From the NCBI GenBank assembly GCA_963818695.1, contig CAWFTG010000001.1, positions 62,001-126,000 on the forward strand: 64,000 nucleotides of DNA. The letters run 5' to 3'. Below the pieces are notes generated by a model that was given only the letters and a program-made list of their open reading frames with translations, had not been told where the DNA came from and did not search any database. Every line of letters begins with the position of its first letter. The stretch's first letter is position 1. Below, in pieces: positions 35,259-43,641 of this stretch. The translations under genes and the position numbers were made by a program. This DNA comes from AP-15 sp963818695. GTDB taxonomy: Bacteria; Pseudomonadota; Alphaproteobacteria; ATCC43930; CGMCC-115725.

Positions 35259-35659
35259 CGAACACGCAGCATCAAGTCGATTGGGTCTCATTACATTCCC
35301 GGATCGAAACCGCCGCGAAGGGGCGAAACGCCTTAGCTCACAATTGGGTTTTGATCTACCCGAACGAAAAGCCGGGACGACGCTGGTGCTTAATACCACG
35401 CCTCGGCACACTGAAGCAGCGATCGCCCCAAAAGCTTCCACCCGGATCGCCTTGTGTCAGAGATATTTCGGTGCTCGTCCAGCGCTTTGCATCCATCGGG
35501 AATGCCCTTCACGACTTCGCTGCTCGTGTGCGCGGGGAACCAGAGCCGCGTCCGCGGCATATGGAACAGGAGGGGCATCCGCTAATCCTAGCCGAGCTCA
35601 CCCACGAAATTCGCGTTTTAGCCGGATGCCCAGCACGACCATCACGCAATAGTCAATAA
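35259..35659 (+). pseudogene. C-terminal remnant of a protein with RNxLAH motif
   Basis: In the frame ending at 35659 the sequence VDWVSLHSRIETAAKGRNAL continues with AHNWVLIYP and RRWCLIPRLG. RNALAH matches the R-N-x3-H signature of HEPN-type proteins (ribonuclease toxins and defence effectors). Its N-terminal half is missing, replaced by the comM stub, so the piece is probably not expressed as a functional protein. The stop is 2 bases before the next start. Confidence 0.5.
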
Positions 35660-35661
35660 GT

Positions 35662-36423
35662 ATGTATTTCAAACCAGATCAGTTGGTGAAATTGCAAGAG
35701 GGCTACCACACCGTCAACCCTGCACACCAACGACTGATATGCGAATATCTGTCTTTGAGGCTCAGCAATGAAACCGCCTACGAGTATGTCGGACATGGCT
35801 TCGTCCGCAGGCTTGGGACCCTGAAGCGCTGCATCGAAAACGTCTACTCGATCTACCCGCCAGAGAGGTCCGATAAGCCTTCGAGAGGTGAATGTATCGA
35901 CCTCACAATTAATCTGCAGAGCTTCCTATTCAATGTCTTTGGATGCGTCGACAACCTCGCATGGATTTGGGTCAAGGAAAAGCAAGTTAAAGACAATCGA
36001 GGCCGTCGGTTACGCGATCAGCAAGTAGGATTGAGGTCCGGGTGCGTCGCAGTCCGGGAAACGTTTTCAGCCAAGTTTCGAGAGTATTTGACCAGCCGGG
36101 ACGGCTGGTTCGCATATCTGGAAAATTACAGGCACCCGCTGGCTCACAGGATACCCTTATATGTCGCACCATATACTCTGGGTCCGGCCAAGTTAGGAGA
36201 ACATAATGAGTTAGAAAGACGTAAGCATGAAGCGCACAGCCAACGTGATTATGATCTGTGGCTGAGGCTGGAGGCTGAGCAAGAAGCCCTCGGTACCTTT
36301 ACCCCGTGGATCATGCATTCATTTTCGGAAGGGACTGCACCCGTGGCTTTTCATCCTCAAATGCTGGCTGATTGGAACACAGTCGTTGAGATCGCCGACA
36401 AATTTATTAACGAGTCCAGATAG
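35662..36423 (+). CDS. Protein of unknown function with HEPN-like RxxxxH motif
   Basis: The 253-residue product MYFKPDQLVKLQEGYHTVNP matches no family I can name. It is soluble and rich in aromatic and charged residues. ENYRHPLAHRIPLYV near residues 155-169 contains R-x4-H, the minimal catalytic motif of HEPN ribonucleases. The preceding ~100 residues look helical. Base composition is visibly richer in A and T than the flanking core genes, suggesting transfer. It lies between two copies of a MITE and behind a remnant with a similar motif. The frame is intact, with ATG at 35662 and stop at 36421. Confidence 0.7.
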   Translation: MYFKPDQLVKLQEGYHTVNPAHQRLICEYLSLRLSNETAYEYVGHGFVRRLGTLKRCIENVYSIYPPERSDKPSRGECIDLTINLQSFLFNVFGCVDNLAWIWVKEKQVKDNRGRRLRDQQVGLRSGCVAVRETFSAKFREYLTSRDGWFAYLENYRHPLAHRIPLYVAPYTLGPAKLGEHNELERRKHEAHSQRDYDLWLRLEAEQEALGTFTPWIMHSFSEGTAPVAFHPQMLADWNTVVEIADKFINESR

Positions 36424-36497
36424 TTCAGAAACACGCTCTCGTTCACCGCTCTGGGGGATAGCTCGAGCTCGTGACACCGAAGGTGGCACAAGTGCCG

Positions 36498-36671
36498 ATG
36501 ACCCTCGGGAACGCGGCAGCTGCCCGTGTTCGTCTGATCGTATGGTGTCGGGAGTGCCGCCATCAAGTTGAGCCCGATCCCGCCGGAATCGCACGACTAA
36601 ATCTTTACGGATGCCCCCGATCCGGGTCGCCCTTGTCACTTGGCGATGGAAACTGGGGTTTCTTCGTGTAA
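36498..36671 (+). pseudogene. Truncated small zinc-ribbon-like protein
   Basis: MTLGNAAAARVRLIVWCREC followed by RHQVEPDPA is the start of a short alphaproteobacterial protein that usually continues to a second cysteine pair. Here the sequence after EPDPA diverges to IARLNLYGCPRSGS and the frame ends early, so the second half is scrambled or replaced. Confidence 0.5.
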
Positions 36672-36813
36672 TCGCCGCGCGCGCGGGCGAAACCCGCTCT
36701 AGAGAGTTACGGTGACAGCTTACTAAACTACACGCCCATCCATCGACATCGGACACTTCGACCTTCGGATTGAGCGGAGCACGCGACGACCGCAATTCTA
36801 CAGCCTGCGCCCA

Positions 36814-36912
36814 TCATTGTGCGGTCAGCCCGCCGTCGACGACGAGCCCGGCGCCGGTCATGAAGGCGGCATCGTCGGAGGCGAGAAGCAGCGAAGCGGC
36901 GAAGCACCTGTA
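36814..36912 (-). pseudogene. C-terminal scrap of a short-chain dehydrogenase
   Basis: On the minus strand the frame ends AASLLLASDDAAFMTGAGLV then VDGGLTAQ and a stop. This is the standard C-terminus of classical SDR enzymes. Nothing upstream continues the protein. Confidence 0.65.
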
Positions 36913-37155
36913 ATGGTTGCCCTTGCTGAAGGCCGAAGGAGTGCGGGAGAGAGCCCATTAATCCTTCATGGTGCGACAAACTTCCATCGGGAAAATGATA
37001 GTTTGGGTGAGAGACATCGCGCTCCTGGCCAAATTCCTAATGTTTAATTTCGCATCGTGGTAATAGCAACGATAAAATTGCCATAATGTTCGCGTTTCAT
37101 CGTCGTTCGGGAAGCGCCGAGGGCCGGCGCAAGGTTACCGAACCGAGGTGGAGCG

Positions 37156-37650
37156 ATGACTGATATTTCTCTGCAGGAAACAGCAACGACAGCAAAAAGG
37201 GTTCGAGGTCGACCGTTTGCGAAGGGGCAGTCCGGAAATCCCGGCGGCCGGCCTCGCGGCTCGATCAACCGGTCTACTCGGGCGGCGCAGCTGTTGCTCG
37301 ATGGCGAAGCGACGGCGCTGAGCCGCAAGGCGGTCGAACTCGCCCTCGCCGGCGATCCGACGGCTTTGCGGCTCTGTCTCGACCGCACCGTCGCGCCGCG
37401 CCGCGACCGGTCCGTCGAGCTCGCTCTGCCGCCGATCAACAGCGCGGCCGACATCCTTGGCGCAATAAAGGCGGTCGCCGACGCGGTCGGGCGCGGCGGC
37501 ATCACCCCTGCCGAAGGCTTCGCGCTGTCGCAGATGATCGAAAGCTTCCTGCGGGCAATCGATGCGAGCGATTTCGACAATCGCTTGCGGCAATTGGAGG
37601 ACGCGCAGTCAGCACGCCGTCCAGATCCTTATGGGTATACGCCCCGCTAA
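37156..37650 (+). CDS. DUF5681 domain-containing protein
   Basis: The 164-residue product has the DUF5681 core PFAKGQSGNPGGRPRGSINR at residues 21-40, a basic segment usual in small proteins of phage or integrated-element origin. A helical C-terminal half follows. AGGTGGAG lies just before the ATG. Its function is unknown. Together with the neighbouring repeats it supports past integration events here. Confidence 0.8.
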   Translation: MTDISLQETATTAKRVRGRPFAKGQSGNPGGRPRGSINRSTRAAQLLLDGEATALSRKAVELALAGDPTALRLCLDRTVAPRRDRSVELALPPINSAADILGAIKAVADAVGRGGITPAEGFALSQMIESFLRAIDASDFDNRLRQLEDAQSARRPDPYGYTPR

Positions 37651-37810
37651 GGACCTGAGCTTGAGCCACACTCCCGATACAGCGGAAGACAGCAAACCGA
37701 CAGCGGAATTGCCGCTGTTACTGCGCCCCGTCGCCGCACTCCGACCCAGGATTTCCGCGGCGGAGCGAAGCCGATCGCTCTACTTTCGCTGCAAAAAACA
37801 GCAAAAACAG
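37651..37810. other. Intergenic stretch before MITE copy 2
   Basis: No gene is supported; short frames only. Confidence 0.4.
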
Positions 37811-37980
37811 CTAGTGCTCGGAGTCATTCGCTCGATTGATCCGGCAATAACCCCCATCGCTCACGCCAAATCCCGCTACACCGGCGAAAGCCGGTGCCCA
37901 CGGAAACGTGGATCCCGGCCTTCGCCGGGAAAGCACGGAGGGGACGTCGAGGTGCATCAACTGAATGAATTGTGCACCAG
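37811..37980. repeat. MITE-like palindromic element, copy 2
   Basis: This 170-bp copy begins CTAGTGCTCGGAGTCATTC and ends near TGTGCACCAG. It carries the inner arms CCGGCGAAAGCCGG and CCGGCCTTCGCCGG (one mismatch against the perfect arms of copy 1). It shares most of its sequence with the copy at 34852 and likewise sits just upstream of a comM start. Confidence 0.8.
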
Positions 37981-38058
37981 GGGAGACGGATGCGCGGTCG
38001 GGCACCGTCTGCCCGGTCGGGGTCGTTTGCCAGGCTGGTGTTGTTGATTTGACGGCGC

Positions 38059-38064
38059 TATACT
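38059..38064 (+). promoter_or_regulatory. Candidate -10 box for comM
   Basis: TATACT inside CGCTATACTCAACC is preserved in the duplicated region at 35058-35070. That argues it was copied as part of the comM promoter. No convincing -35 at 17-bp spacing is seen. Confidence 0.4.
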
Positions 38065-38092
38065 CAACCATCGCTTGCAATAGGGTAGGGGT

Positions 38093-39629
38093 ATGGTCGC
38101 GAAGGTGCGGACCGTCGCGTTTCACGGGGTCGAGGTCATCGAGGTCGAGACCCAGGTGACGATCGCCTCCGGGTTGCCGGCCTTTACCGTCGTCGGATTG
38201 CCGGACAAGGCGGTCGCCGAGTCGCGCGAGCGGGTCCGCGCGGCGCTCGCCTCGCTGGGCCTCGGGCTGCCGCCGCGGCGGATCACCGTCAACCTCGCCC
38301 CCGCCGATGTGCTCAAGGAGGGCAGCCATTTCGACCTGCCGATCGCGCTGGCTCTGCTGGCGGCGATGGAGGCGCTGCCGGCCGACGAGCTCGGCGGCTA
38401 TATGGCGCTCGGCGAGGTGGCGCTCGACGGCTCGCTGACGAGCGTCGCCGGCGTGCTGCTCGCGGCCTTGGCGGCGGCGAGCCGCGGCAGCGGCGTCATC
38501 TGCCCGGCCGAATGCGGCGGCGAGGCGGCCTGGGCGGGCGAAGTGGAGGTGATCGCCGCGCCGAGCCTCCTGGCGATCGTCAATCATTTCAAGGGGACCC
38601 AGCTGTTGCCGCCGCCCGAGCCGCGGCTCGCGCCGTCGCGCTCGGCCGGGCTCGACCTCGCCGATGTGAAGGGCCAGGAGAGCGCCAAGCGCGCGCTCGA
38701 AATCGCCGCGGCGGGCGGGCACAATTTACTGATGGTCGGCCCGCCGGGCGCCGGCAAGTCGATGCTGGCGGCGCGGCTGCCCGGGCATCCTGCCGCCGCT
38801 CGAACCGGCCGAGGCGCTGGAGCTGGGCATGATCCAGTCGGTGGCGGGCGGATTGCGCAGCGGCGGCTTGTCGCGCGAGCGGCCGTTCCGCGACCCGCAT
38901 CATTCGGCCTCGCTCGCGGCATTGGTCGGCGGCGGGCCGCGCCCGCGGCCGGGCGAGATCTCGCTGGCGCACCAGGGTGTCCTGTTCCTGGATGAGCTGG
39001 CCGAGTTCAACCGCGCCGCGCTCGAAGCGCTGCGCCAGCCGCTCGAGACCGGCCGCGTCAGCATCGCCCGCGCTCAGGGGCACGTCACCTATCCGGCGCG
39101 CTTTCAGCTGATCGCGGCGATGAACCCGTGCCGCTGCGGCCATTTTGCCGAACTCGCCTGCGGGCGCGCGCCGCGCTGCGCGGAGGATTACCAGGGCCGG
39201 CTGTCGGGCCCGTTGCTCGACCGCATCGACCTGCATATCGACGTCCGCGCAGTATCGCCGGCGGATCTCGCGCTGCCGCCCGCCGCCGAGGGCAGCGCGG
39301 CGGTCGCCGGCCGGGTCACGGCGGCCCGCGCCCGACAAGCCAAGCGCTATGCGGGGCTGCCCAGCGAGCGCGGCATCCGCACCAATGCCGAGGCGGACGG
39401 GGCGCTGCTCGACGAGATCGCGACCCCCGAACCCGCCGGCCGCGCGCTGCTCGCCCGGGCGGCCGAGCGATTGCGTCTGTCGGCGCGCGGCTACCACCGG
39501 GTATTGCGCGTCGCCCGCACCCTGGCCGATCTCGAAGGCGCAGCAATTGTCGGCCGCCGCCACATCGCCGAGGCGCTGAGTTACCGTCGAATGAAGGCGC
39601 GAAGCGAAGGCGAGGCGCCGCGAGCCTGA
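38093..39629 (+). CDS. comM: ComM/YifB-family Mg-chelatase-like AAA+ ATPase (frameshifted)
   Basis: ComM is a hexameric helicase that aids branch migration during natural transformation. The first frame holds the N-terminal Lon-protease-like domain (MVAKVRTVAFHGVEVIEVE, GLPDKAVAESRERVRAAL) and Walker A MVGPPGAGKSMLAARLPG. The second frame holds the rest of the ATPase (GVLFLDELAEF, AAMNPCRCGHF, SGPLLDRIDLHIDV) and the C-terminal domain SYRRM. Removing one G from GGG at 38783-38785 restores LPGILPPLEPAEALELGM. This single-base break probably is not real. A truncated copy of its 5' end lies 3 kb upstream. Confidence 0.9.
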
Positions 39630-39690
39630 TCGGCCGCGATCTACCAGTTTGTTCCACGCGTTTTTGCATGCCGATTATGCGCCGCTAACC

Positions 39691-39716
39691 GGAACGGAAG
39701 ACTGTTACGATCCGTT
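39691..39716 (+). promoter_or_regulatory. EcfG-type (general stress response) promoter
   Basis: GGAAC at 39691-39695, exactly 17 bases, then CGTT at 39713-39716. This is an exact match to the alphaproteobacterial EcfG consensus GGAAC-N16-17-CGTT. It lies about 75 bases before the start of the NepR-like small gene. Confidence 0.7.
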
Positions 39717-39792
39717 ACCCTGGTGGGTCGGTGAGACACGGAACGTTATCGATCATCAGCGGACTGGATCAATTGTGACACGGTGTAAGACC

Positions 39793-40005
39793 ATGCAGTT
39801 GGAAACTAGGTTGCCTTCGCCGGCAATTCTCTGTTGTGGCGTTCCCCCGGTGGAGGAAACCGGCACGGTCGGAGAACAGCTTCTCGACTTTCTCGACGGC
39901 AGAACGGATGGGGAAGAGCTTCTCCATACACTTTACGATCACGTTCTCGACGAGCCGATCCCGGAACGGATGCGGGCGCTGTTCCGCGCGGGGTCGGCCG
40001 ACTGA
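39793..40005 (+). CDS. NepR-like small protein under a stress promoter
   Basis: The 70-residue product starts MQLETRLPSPAILCCG and ends with LLHTLYDHVLDEPIPERMRA. The pattern L-Y-D-x-V-x-x-E-P-I-P-x-R is shared with the anti-sigma factor NepR of the general stress response and, more loosely, with the start of some zinc-finger anti-sigma factors. NepR sequesters EcfG until phosphorylated PhyR releases it, and its gene is usually EcfG-dependent, which fits the promoter upstream. No ecfG or phyR is in the window, so this may be a paralogue. The longer frame from 39649 would begin before the likely transcript start. Confidence 0.6.
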   Translation: MQLETRLPSPAILCCGVPPVEETGTVGEQLLDFLDGRTDGEELLHTLYDHVLDEPIPERMRALFRAGSAD

Positions 40006-40047
40006 CCCACGCGTTCCCCCATGCCTGGACCTAAGGCTGTCCCGGAC

Positions 40048-41428
40048 CTAAGGCTGATCCGGGACGAGCGGCGGCGCGCCGCCGCCGACTTCGTCCCAAA
40101 TCTTGATGTGGTGGGTCGGCTCGCGCAGGAAAGCGCGGCTGACGATGACCCCGATCGCGGCGATCGCCATCGGATAAAACAGCCCGCTCAAGGGGATGCC
40201 GGTAATTGCGGCGATCGAGGCGCCGGCGGCCGGGACCAGCCCGCCGAAGACGCCGTTGCCGACGTGATAGGGGAGCGACATCGAGGTGTAGCGGATGCGC
40301 GCCGGAAACAGCTCGACCAGAAACGCAGCGATCGGGCCGTACACCATCGTGACCAGGATCACCATGTAGAAGACCAGGATCGTCAGGACGACCGGGTTGT
40401 CCTTGAAGGTGCCGAGCCAAGTAAACACCGGCCAATAACTGATCACCGCCAGCGCGAAATCCTAGCGACATGATGTTGCGGCGGCCGATCCTGTCGGAGA
40501 GCGCGCCGAACGCGACAAAGAACGGAGCGCCCAGGGTCAGCGCGATCATCATAATGATATATACGGTGACGTAATCGACCTTCAGAACCGTGGTCAAATA
40601 GAACAGCGCGTAGAATTGGCCCGTATACCACACGACGCCTTCCGGTGCGGTGGCGCCGAACAACGCGAACAGCATCAGGCCCCAATTCTTGCCGCCACTG
40701 AGGAAGCTTTCGGCGGCCGGGTTGCTCGAGACCTTGCCCTGCTCTTTGAGACGAGCGAATAGCGGCGATTCCTCGAGCTTCAGCCGGATATAGCCCGATA
40801 GAAGGACGAGGATCGCGGAGAGCAGGAACGGGATGCGCCAACCCCAGTCGCCAAACGCCTGGTCGCCCATCGCCAGCCGGCAGATCAGGATGACCAAAAG
40901 GGCAAAGACAATCCCCAAAGTCGCCGTCGTCTGGATCCAGCTCGTATAAAAGCCGCGTTTGCCGTCGGGGGCGTGCTCGGCGATGTAGGTCGCCGCACCA
41001 CCGTATTCGCCGCCCAAGGCGAGACCCTGCAGGACCCGCATGCTGACCAGCAGGATCGGTGCGAGGGCCCCGATCACGTCATAGCCCGGCAACAGGCCGA
41101 CGACGAAGGTCGCCGCTCCCATCAATCCCAGAGTAAGCATGAAGGTGAATTTGCGGCCGATCAGGTCGCCCAGATGGCCGAAGAGCACGGCACCAAACGG
41201 CCGAACGAGGAAACCCGTCCAGAACACGAAAAGACTTGCAATGAAGGCGACCGTCGGGTTCAGGTCCGGCGAAAAGAAATGCTTGCTGAAAAACAGCGCA
41301 AGCACGCCATAGAGATAGAAATCGTACCACTCGATCAGCGTGCCGACCGAGGAGGCACCAATAATCCACGGCAAACTCAGGCCGCCGGTGGCGATCCTTC
41401 GATCGGCGGCGTCTGCTGACACCGACAT
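40048..41428 (-). CDS. MFS transporter, metabolite:H+ symporter (MHS) family (frameshifted)
   Basis: The composite 12-helix protein begins LPWIIGASSVGTLIEWYDFY and has the family loop motif GHLGDLIGRKFTFMLTLGLM and GLALGGEYGGAATYIAEHAP. It then reads FFVAFGALSDRIGRRNIMSL. These are features of the ProP/ShiA/KgtP group, which imports organic acids or osmolytes with protons. After SLGF the frame breaks; removing one A at 40457-40459 gives SLGFALAVISYWPVF and the last four helices. ATG 41428 has GGGAGAG just upstream. The substrate is not predictable. Confidence 0.86.
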
Positions 41429-41549
41429 GACACTCTCCCAGGCGTTTACTCCCATTGTCTGAGTACACGCAAACGGTGGTAGGTTTCAAGCGCGCGCATC
41501 TTATTGCGGCAACGCGGCAGCGCTATCTTTAGGCGGCGGAGGATCACCG

Positions 41550-42146
41550 ATGGCAGCGTTACCCAAGCTTGCTCCCTCGCGAATGACGATCGAGGAATTT
41601 CTCGATTGGCCAGGCGATGGCAGTGGAAACAAGTTCGACCTGGTCGACGGCGAACCGGGCGCCATGGCGCCGGCCAGCGTCTCGCACGGGATTATCCAGG
41701 CTACGCTGGCGCGCCTTGTGGGAGTTCACTTGTCTGGGACACGCTGCTATGTCGTGGTCGAGCTGGGCGTCATCCCGCGGGTCAGATCGGAGGCGAATAT
41801 GCGGGTCCCGGATCTCGCGGTGAGCTGTGAAATCGATGATCGGGGTCTGCGGGCGCTGACGGAGCCGACCCTCGTCGTCGAAATATTGTCGCCGAGTAAC
41901 GAATCCGAAACGCGCGAGAATGTCTGGGCCTACGCGACAATCCCCACCGCCCGGGAAATCCTGTTAATCCGCTCGACACGCATTGCCGCCGAATTGCTTC
42001 GGCGCGGCGCGGACGGAAGCTGGCCTTCAAACCCCCTGCTGATCGAATCCGACGCGGCGCTCTTTTTGGAAAGTCTCGATTTTTCCTGTCCGCTAGCCGC
42101 GATTTACGAAAATACTCATCTCACCCGCGCCGCCGGCGGGGGCTGA
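41550..42146 (+). CDS. Uma2 family endonuclease-like protein
   Basis: The 198-residue product is of the Uma2/DUF820 family, a PD-(D/E)xK-fold group abundant in bacteria with unproven biological roles. Visible marks are MTIEEFLDWPG, KFDLVDGEPGAMAP, VPDLAVSCEI with the metal-binding Asp, and LVVEILSPSNESE with the Glu. The usual xK after the Glu is replaced by ILSPSN as in most family members. Its TGA directly abuts the TGA of hinT on the opposite strand (TGATCA at 42144-42149). Confidence 0.85.
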   Translation: MAALPKLAPSRMTIEEFLDWPGDGSGNKFDLVDGEPGAMAPASVSHGIIQATLARLVGVHLSGTRCYVVVELGVIPRVRSEANMRVPDLAVSCEIDDRGLRALTEPTLVVEILSPSNESETRENVWAYATIPTAREILLIRSTRIAAELLRRGADGSWPSNPLLIESDAALFLESLDFSCPLAAIYENTHLTRAAGGG

Positions 42147-42509
42147 TCAGCCTCGCGGCAGCATTGCGCCCAGGTCGCGGCCGCCAACGAGGTGCACGTG
42201 GAAGTGCGGCACTTCCTGATGGGCGGCGGGTCCAGTGTTGGATAGGATGCGATAGCCGCTTGCGGCAATGCCCCGCTCTCGGGCGATATGCCCGAGGGCG
42301 CGAACCAGGGCGCCGATCTCGGCGGTCGAGGCATTCGTGGAAAAATCATCGAGGGAAACGTATTCCCCTCTTGGGATCACCAGGACATGCGTCGGGGCTC
42401 GCGCGGTGATGTCGTCAAAGGCGAGGACGTGCTCGTCCTCATAGACCTTGTTACAGGGGATCTCGCCGCGCAGGATGCGGGCGAAGACGTTGTTGCGGTC
42501 GTAGGCCAT
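42147..42509 (-). CDS. hinT: HIT family nucleotide hydrolase
   Basis: The 120-residue protein starts MAYDRNNVFARILRGEIPCN and ends with the histidine triad HFHVHLVGGRDL. HinT-type enzymes hydrolyse nucleoside phosphoramidates and adenylates. It is the last gene of the histidine operon, 19 bp after hisE, a common alphaproteobacterial arrangement. A longer upstream frame to 42698 overlaps hisE out of frame and is rejected. Confidence 0.93.
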   Translation of the reverse strand: MAYDRNNVFARILRGEIPCNKVYEDEHVLAFDDITARAPTHVLVIPRGEYVSLDDFSTNASTAEIGALVRALGHIARERGIAASGYRILSNTGPAAHQEVPHFHVHLVGGRDLGAMLPRG

Positions 42510-42528
42510 CGGTTCGCCTCGGCTGTGG

Positions 42529-42879
42529 TCAGAGTTTGGCGCGGGCGCGTTTTTCGGCGATTCCGGAGCTAGCCTCCCGGCGGGCCAATTCCGCCGCGAC
42601 ATCTGCGGGTGAGATACCGGCAGCGGCCCACAGAACCAGCAGGTGATAGAGCAGGTCGGCGCTCTCGCCGACAAGCGCCGCCGGGTTATTCCCGACACCC
42701 TCGATCACTGCCTCGACCGCTTCTTCGCCGAGTTTTTGGGCAATCTTGGCGCGGCCGCGGGAAAAGAGGCGCGCCGTGTACGAGGTTTGCGGGTCGGCGC
42801 CGCGGCGCGACTGAATGATCTGCCACAACCGGTCGAGGGCCGATCCTAGCGCCAAAGGGCCCAGATGCTCTTCGGCCAT
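42529..42879 (-). CDS. hisE: Phosphoribosyl-ATP pyrophosphatase
   Basis: This is the second step of histidine synthesis, hydrolysing PR-ATP to PR-AMP. The 116-residue product has the MazG-like helices KIAQKLGEEAVEAVIEGVG and ESADLLYHLLVLWAA that bind metal through Glu and Asp. It stands alone, not fused to HisI, and hisI is not in the window. It is three bases downstream of hisF. Confidence 0.95.
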   Translation of the reverse strand: MAEEHLGPLALGSALDRLWQIIQSRRGADPQTSYTARLFSRGRAKIAQKLGEEAVEAVIEGVGNNPAALVGESADLLYHLLVLWAAAGISPADVAAELARREASSGIAEKRARAKL

Positions 42880-42882
42880 GGC

Positions 42883-43641
42883 TCAGCGCCGCACCGGGAT
42901 GCCGCAAGCGGCGAGCCGCGCCTTAGCCTCGCCGATGCGGTAGGTTCCGAAGTGAAAGATCGAGGCGGCCAGGACCGCGGTGGCATGGCCGTCGCGGATG
43001 CCCTCGACCAGGTGGTCGAGCGTGCCGACACCGCCGGAGGCAATGACCGGCACCCGAACCGCATCAGCGACTGCGCGCGTCAAAGGAATGTCGAACCCCG
43101 ACTTGGTGCCGTCCCGGTCCATCGAGGTCAGCAGGATCTCGCCGGCGCCGTAATCGGCGAGCCGGCACGCCCACGCGACCGCCTCGATCCCGGTCCGTCG
43201 GCGGCCGCCATGCGTGAACACCTCCCAGCGTTCGAGGGCTATGGCTTTGGCGTCGATCGCCGCGACGATGCATTGGCTGCCGAATTTCCGGGCCGCTTCG
43301 CGTACAAATTCGGGCCGAGTGACGGCGGCGGTGTTGATCGAGACCTTGTCGGCCCCGGCGAGGAGGAGCCTGCGGATGTCTTCGACCGTCCGCACACCGC
43401 CGCCGACGGTCAGCGGCATGAAACATTCCTCGGCCGTGCGCCGTACCACGTCATAGAGCGTGTCGCGGTTTTCCGAGCTGGCGGTGATGTCGAGAAAGCA
43501 CAGCTCGTCGGCCCCCTCGCGGTCGTAGAACCGCGCCTGAGCCACCGGGTCGCCGGCATCGACGAGATCGACGAAATTGATCCCCTTGACGACACGCCCG
43601 TCCTTGACGTCGAGACAAGGGACAACCCGCATCTTCAACAT
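42883..43641 (-). CDS. hisF: Imidazole glycerol phosphate synthase, cyclase subunit
   Basis: HisF converts PRFAR plus ammonia from HisH to IGP and AICAR. The 252-residue TIM barrel begins MLKMRVVPCLDVKDGRVVKG with catalytic Asp in PCLDVKDGR, and later has MDRDGTKSGFDIPLTRAV with the second catalytic Asp. The phosphate-binding GGVRTVEDIRRLL and SGGVGTLDHLVEG are present. It overlaps the hisA stop by 7 bases. Confidence 0.96.
   Translation of the reverse strand: MLKMRVVPCLDVKDGRVVKGINFVDLVDAGDPVAQARFYDREGADELCFLDITASSENRDTLYDVVRRTAEECFMPLTVGGGVRTVEDIRRLLLAGADKVSINTAAVTRPEFVREAARKFGSQCIVAAIDAKAIALERWEVFTHGGRRRTGIEAVAWACRLADYGAGEILLTSMDRDGTKSGFDIPLTRAVADAVRVPVIASGGVGTLDHLVEGIRDGHATAVLAASIFHFGTYRIGEAKARLAACGIPVRR

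Larger units (their letters stand above)
36424..37155. other. Debris region between the HEPN-like gene and DUF5681 gene
   Basis: Apart from the two gene remnants listed separately, no intact gene is seen. The stretch 36990-37100 is AT-rich and probably carries the promoter for the DUF5681 gene. Confidence 0.5.

Noticed and set aside
35094..35659. One fused functional comM-HEPN protein
   Set aside because: The comM part has an internal deletion and is out of frame with the HEPN tail from the comM start codon, so no single product joins both.
40026..40056. Short direct repeat GGACCTAAGGCTG next to the MHS transporter
   Set aside because: Two 13-base copies 18 bases apart with no associated gene or symmetry; likely a local slippage duplication.
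41550..42146. Uma2 protein as part of a restriction-modification system
   Set aside because: No methyltransferase or specificity gene is adjacent; the neighbours are a transporter and the histidine operon.
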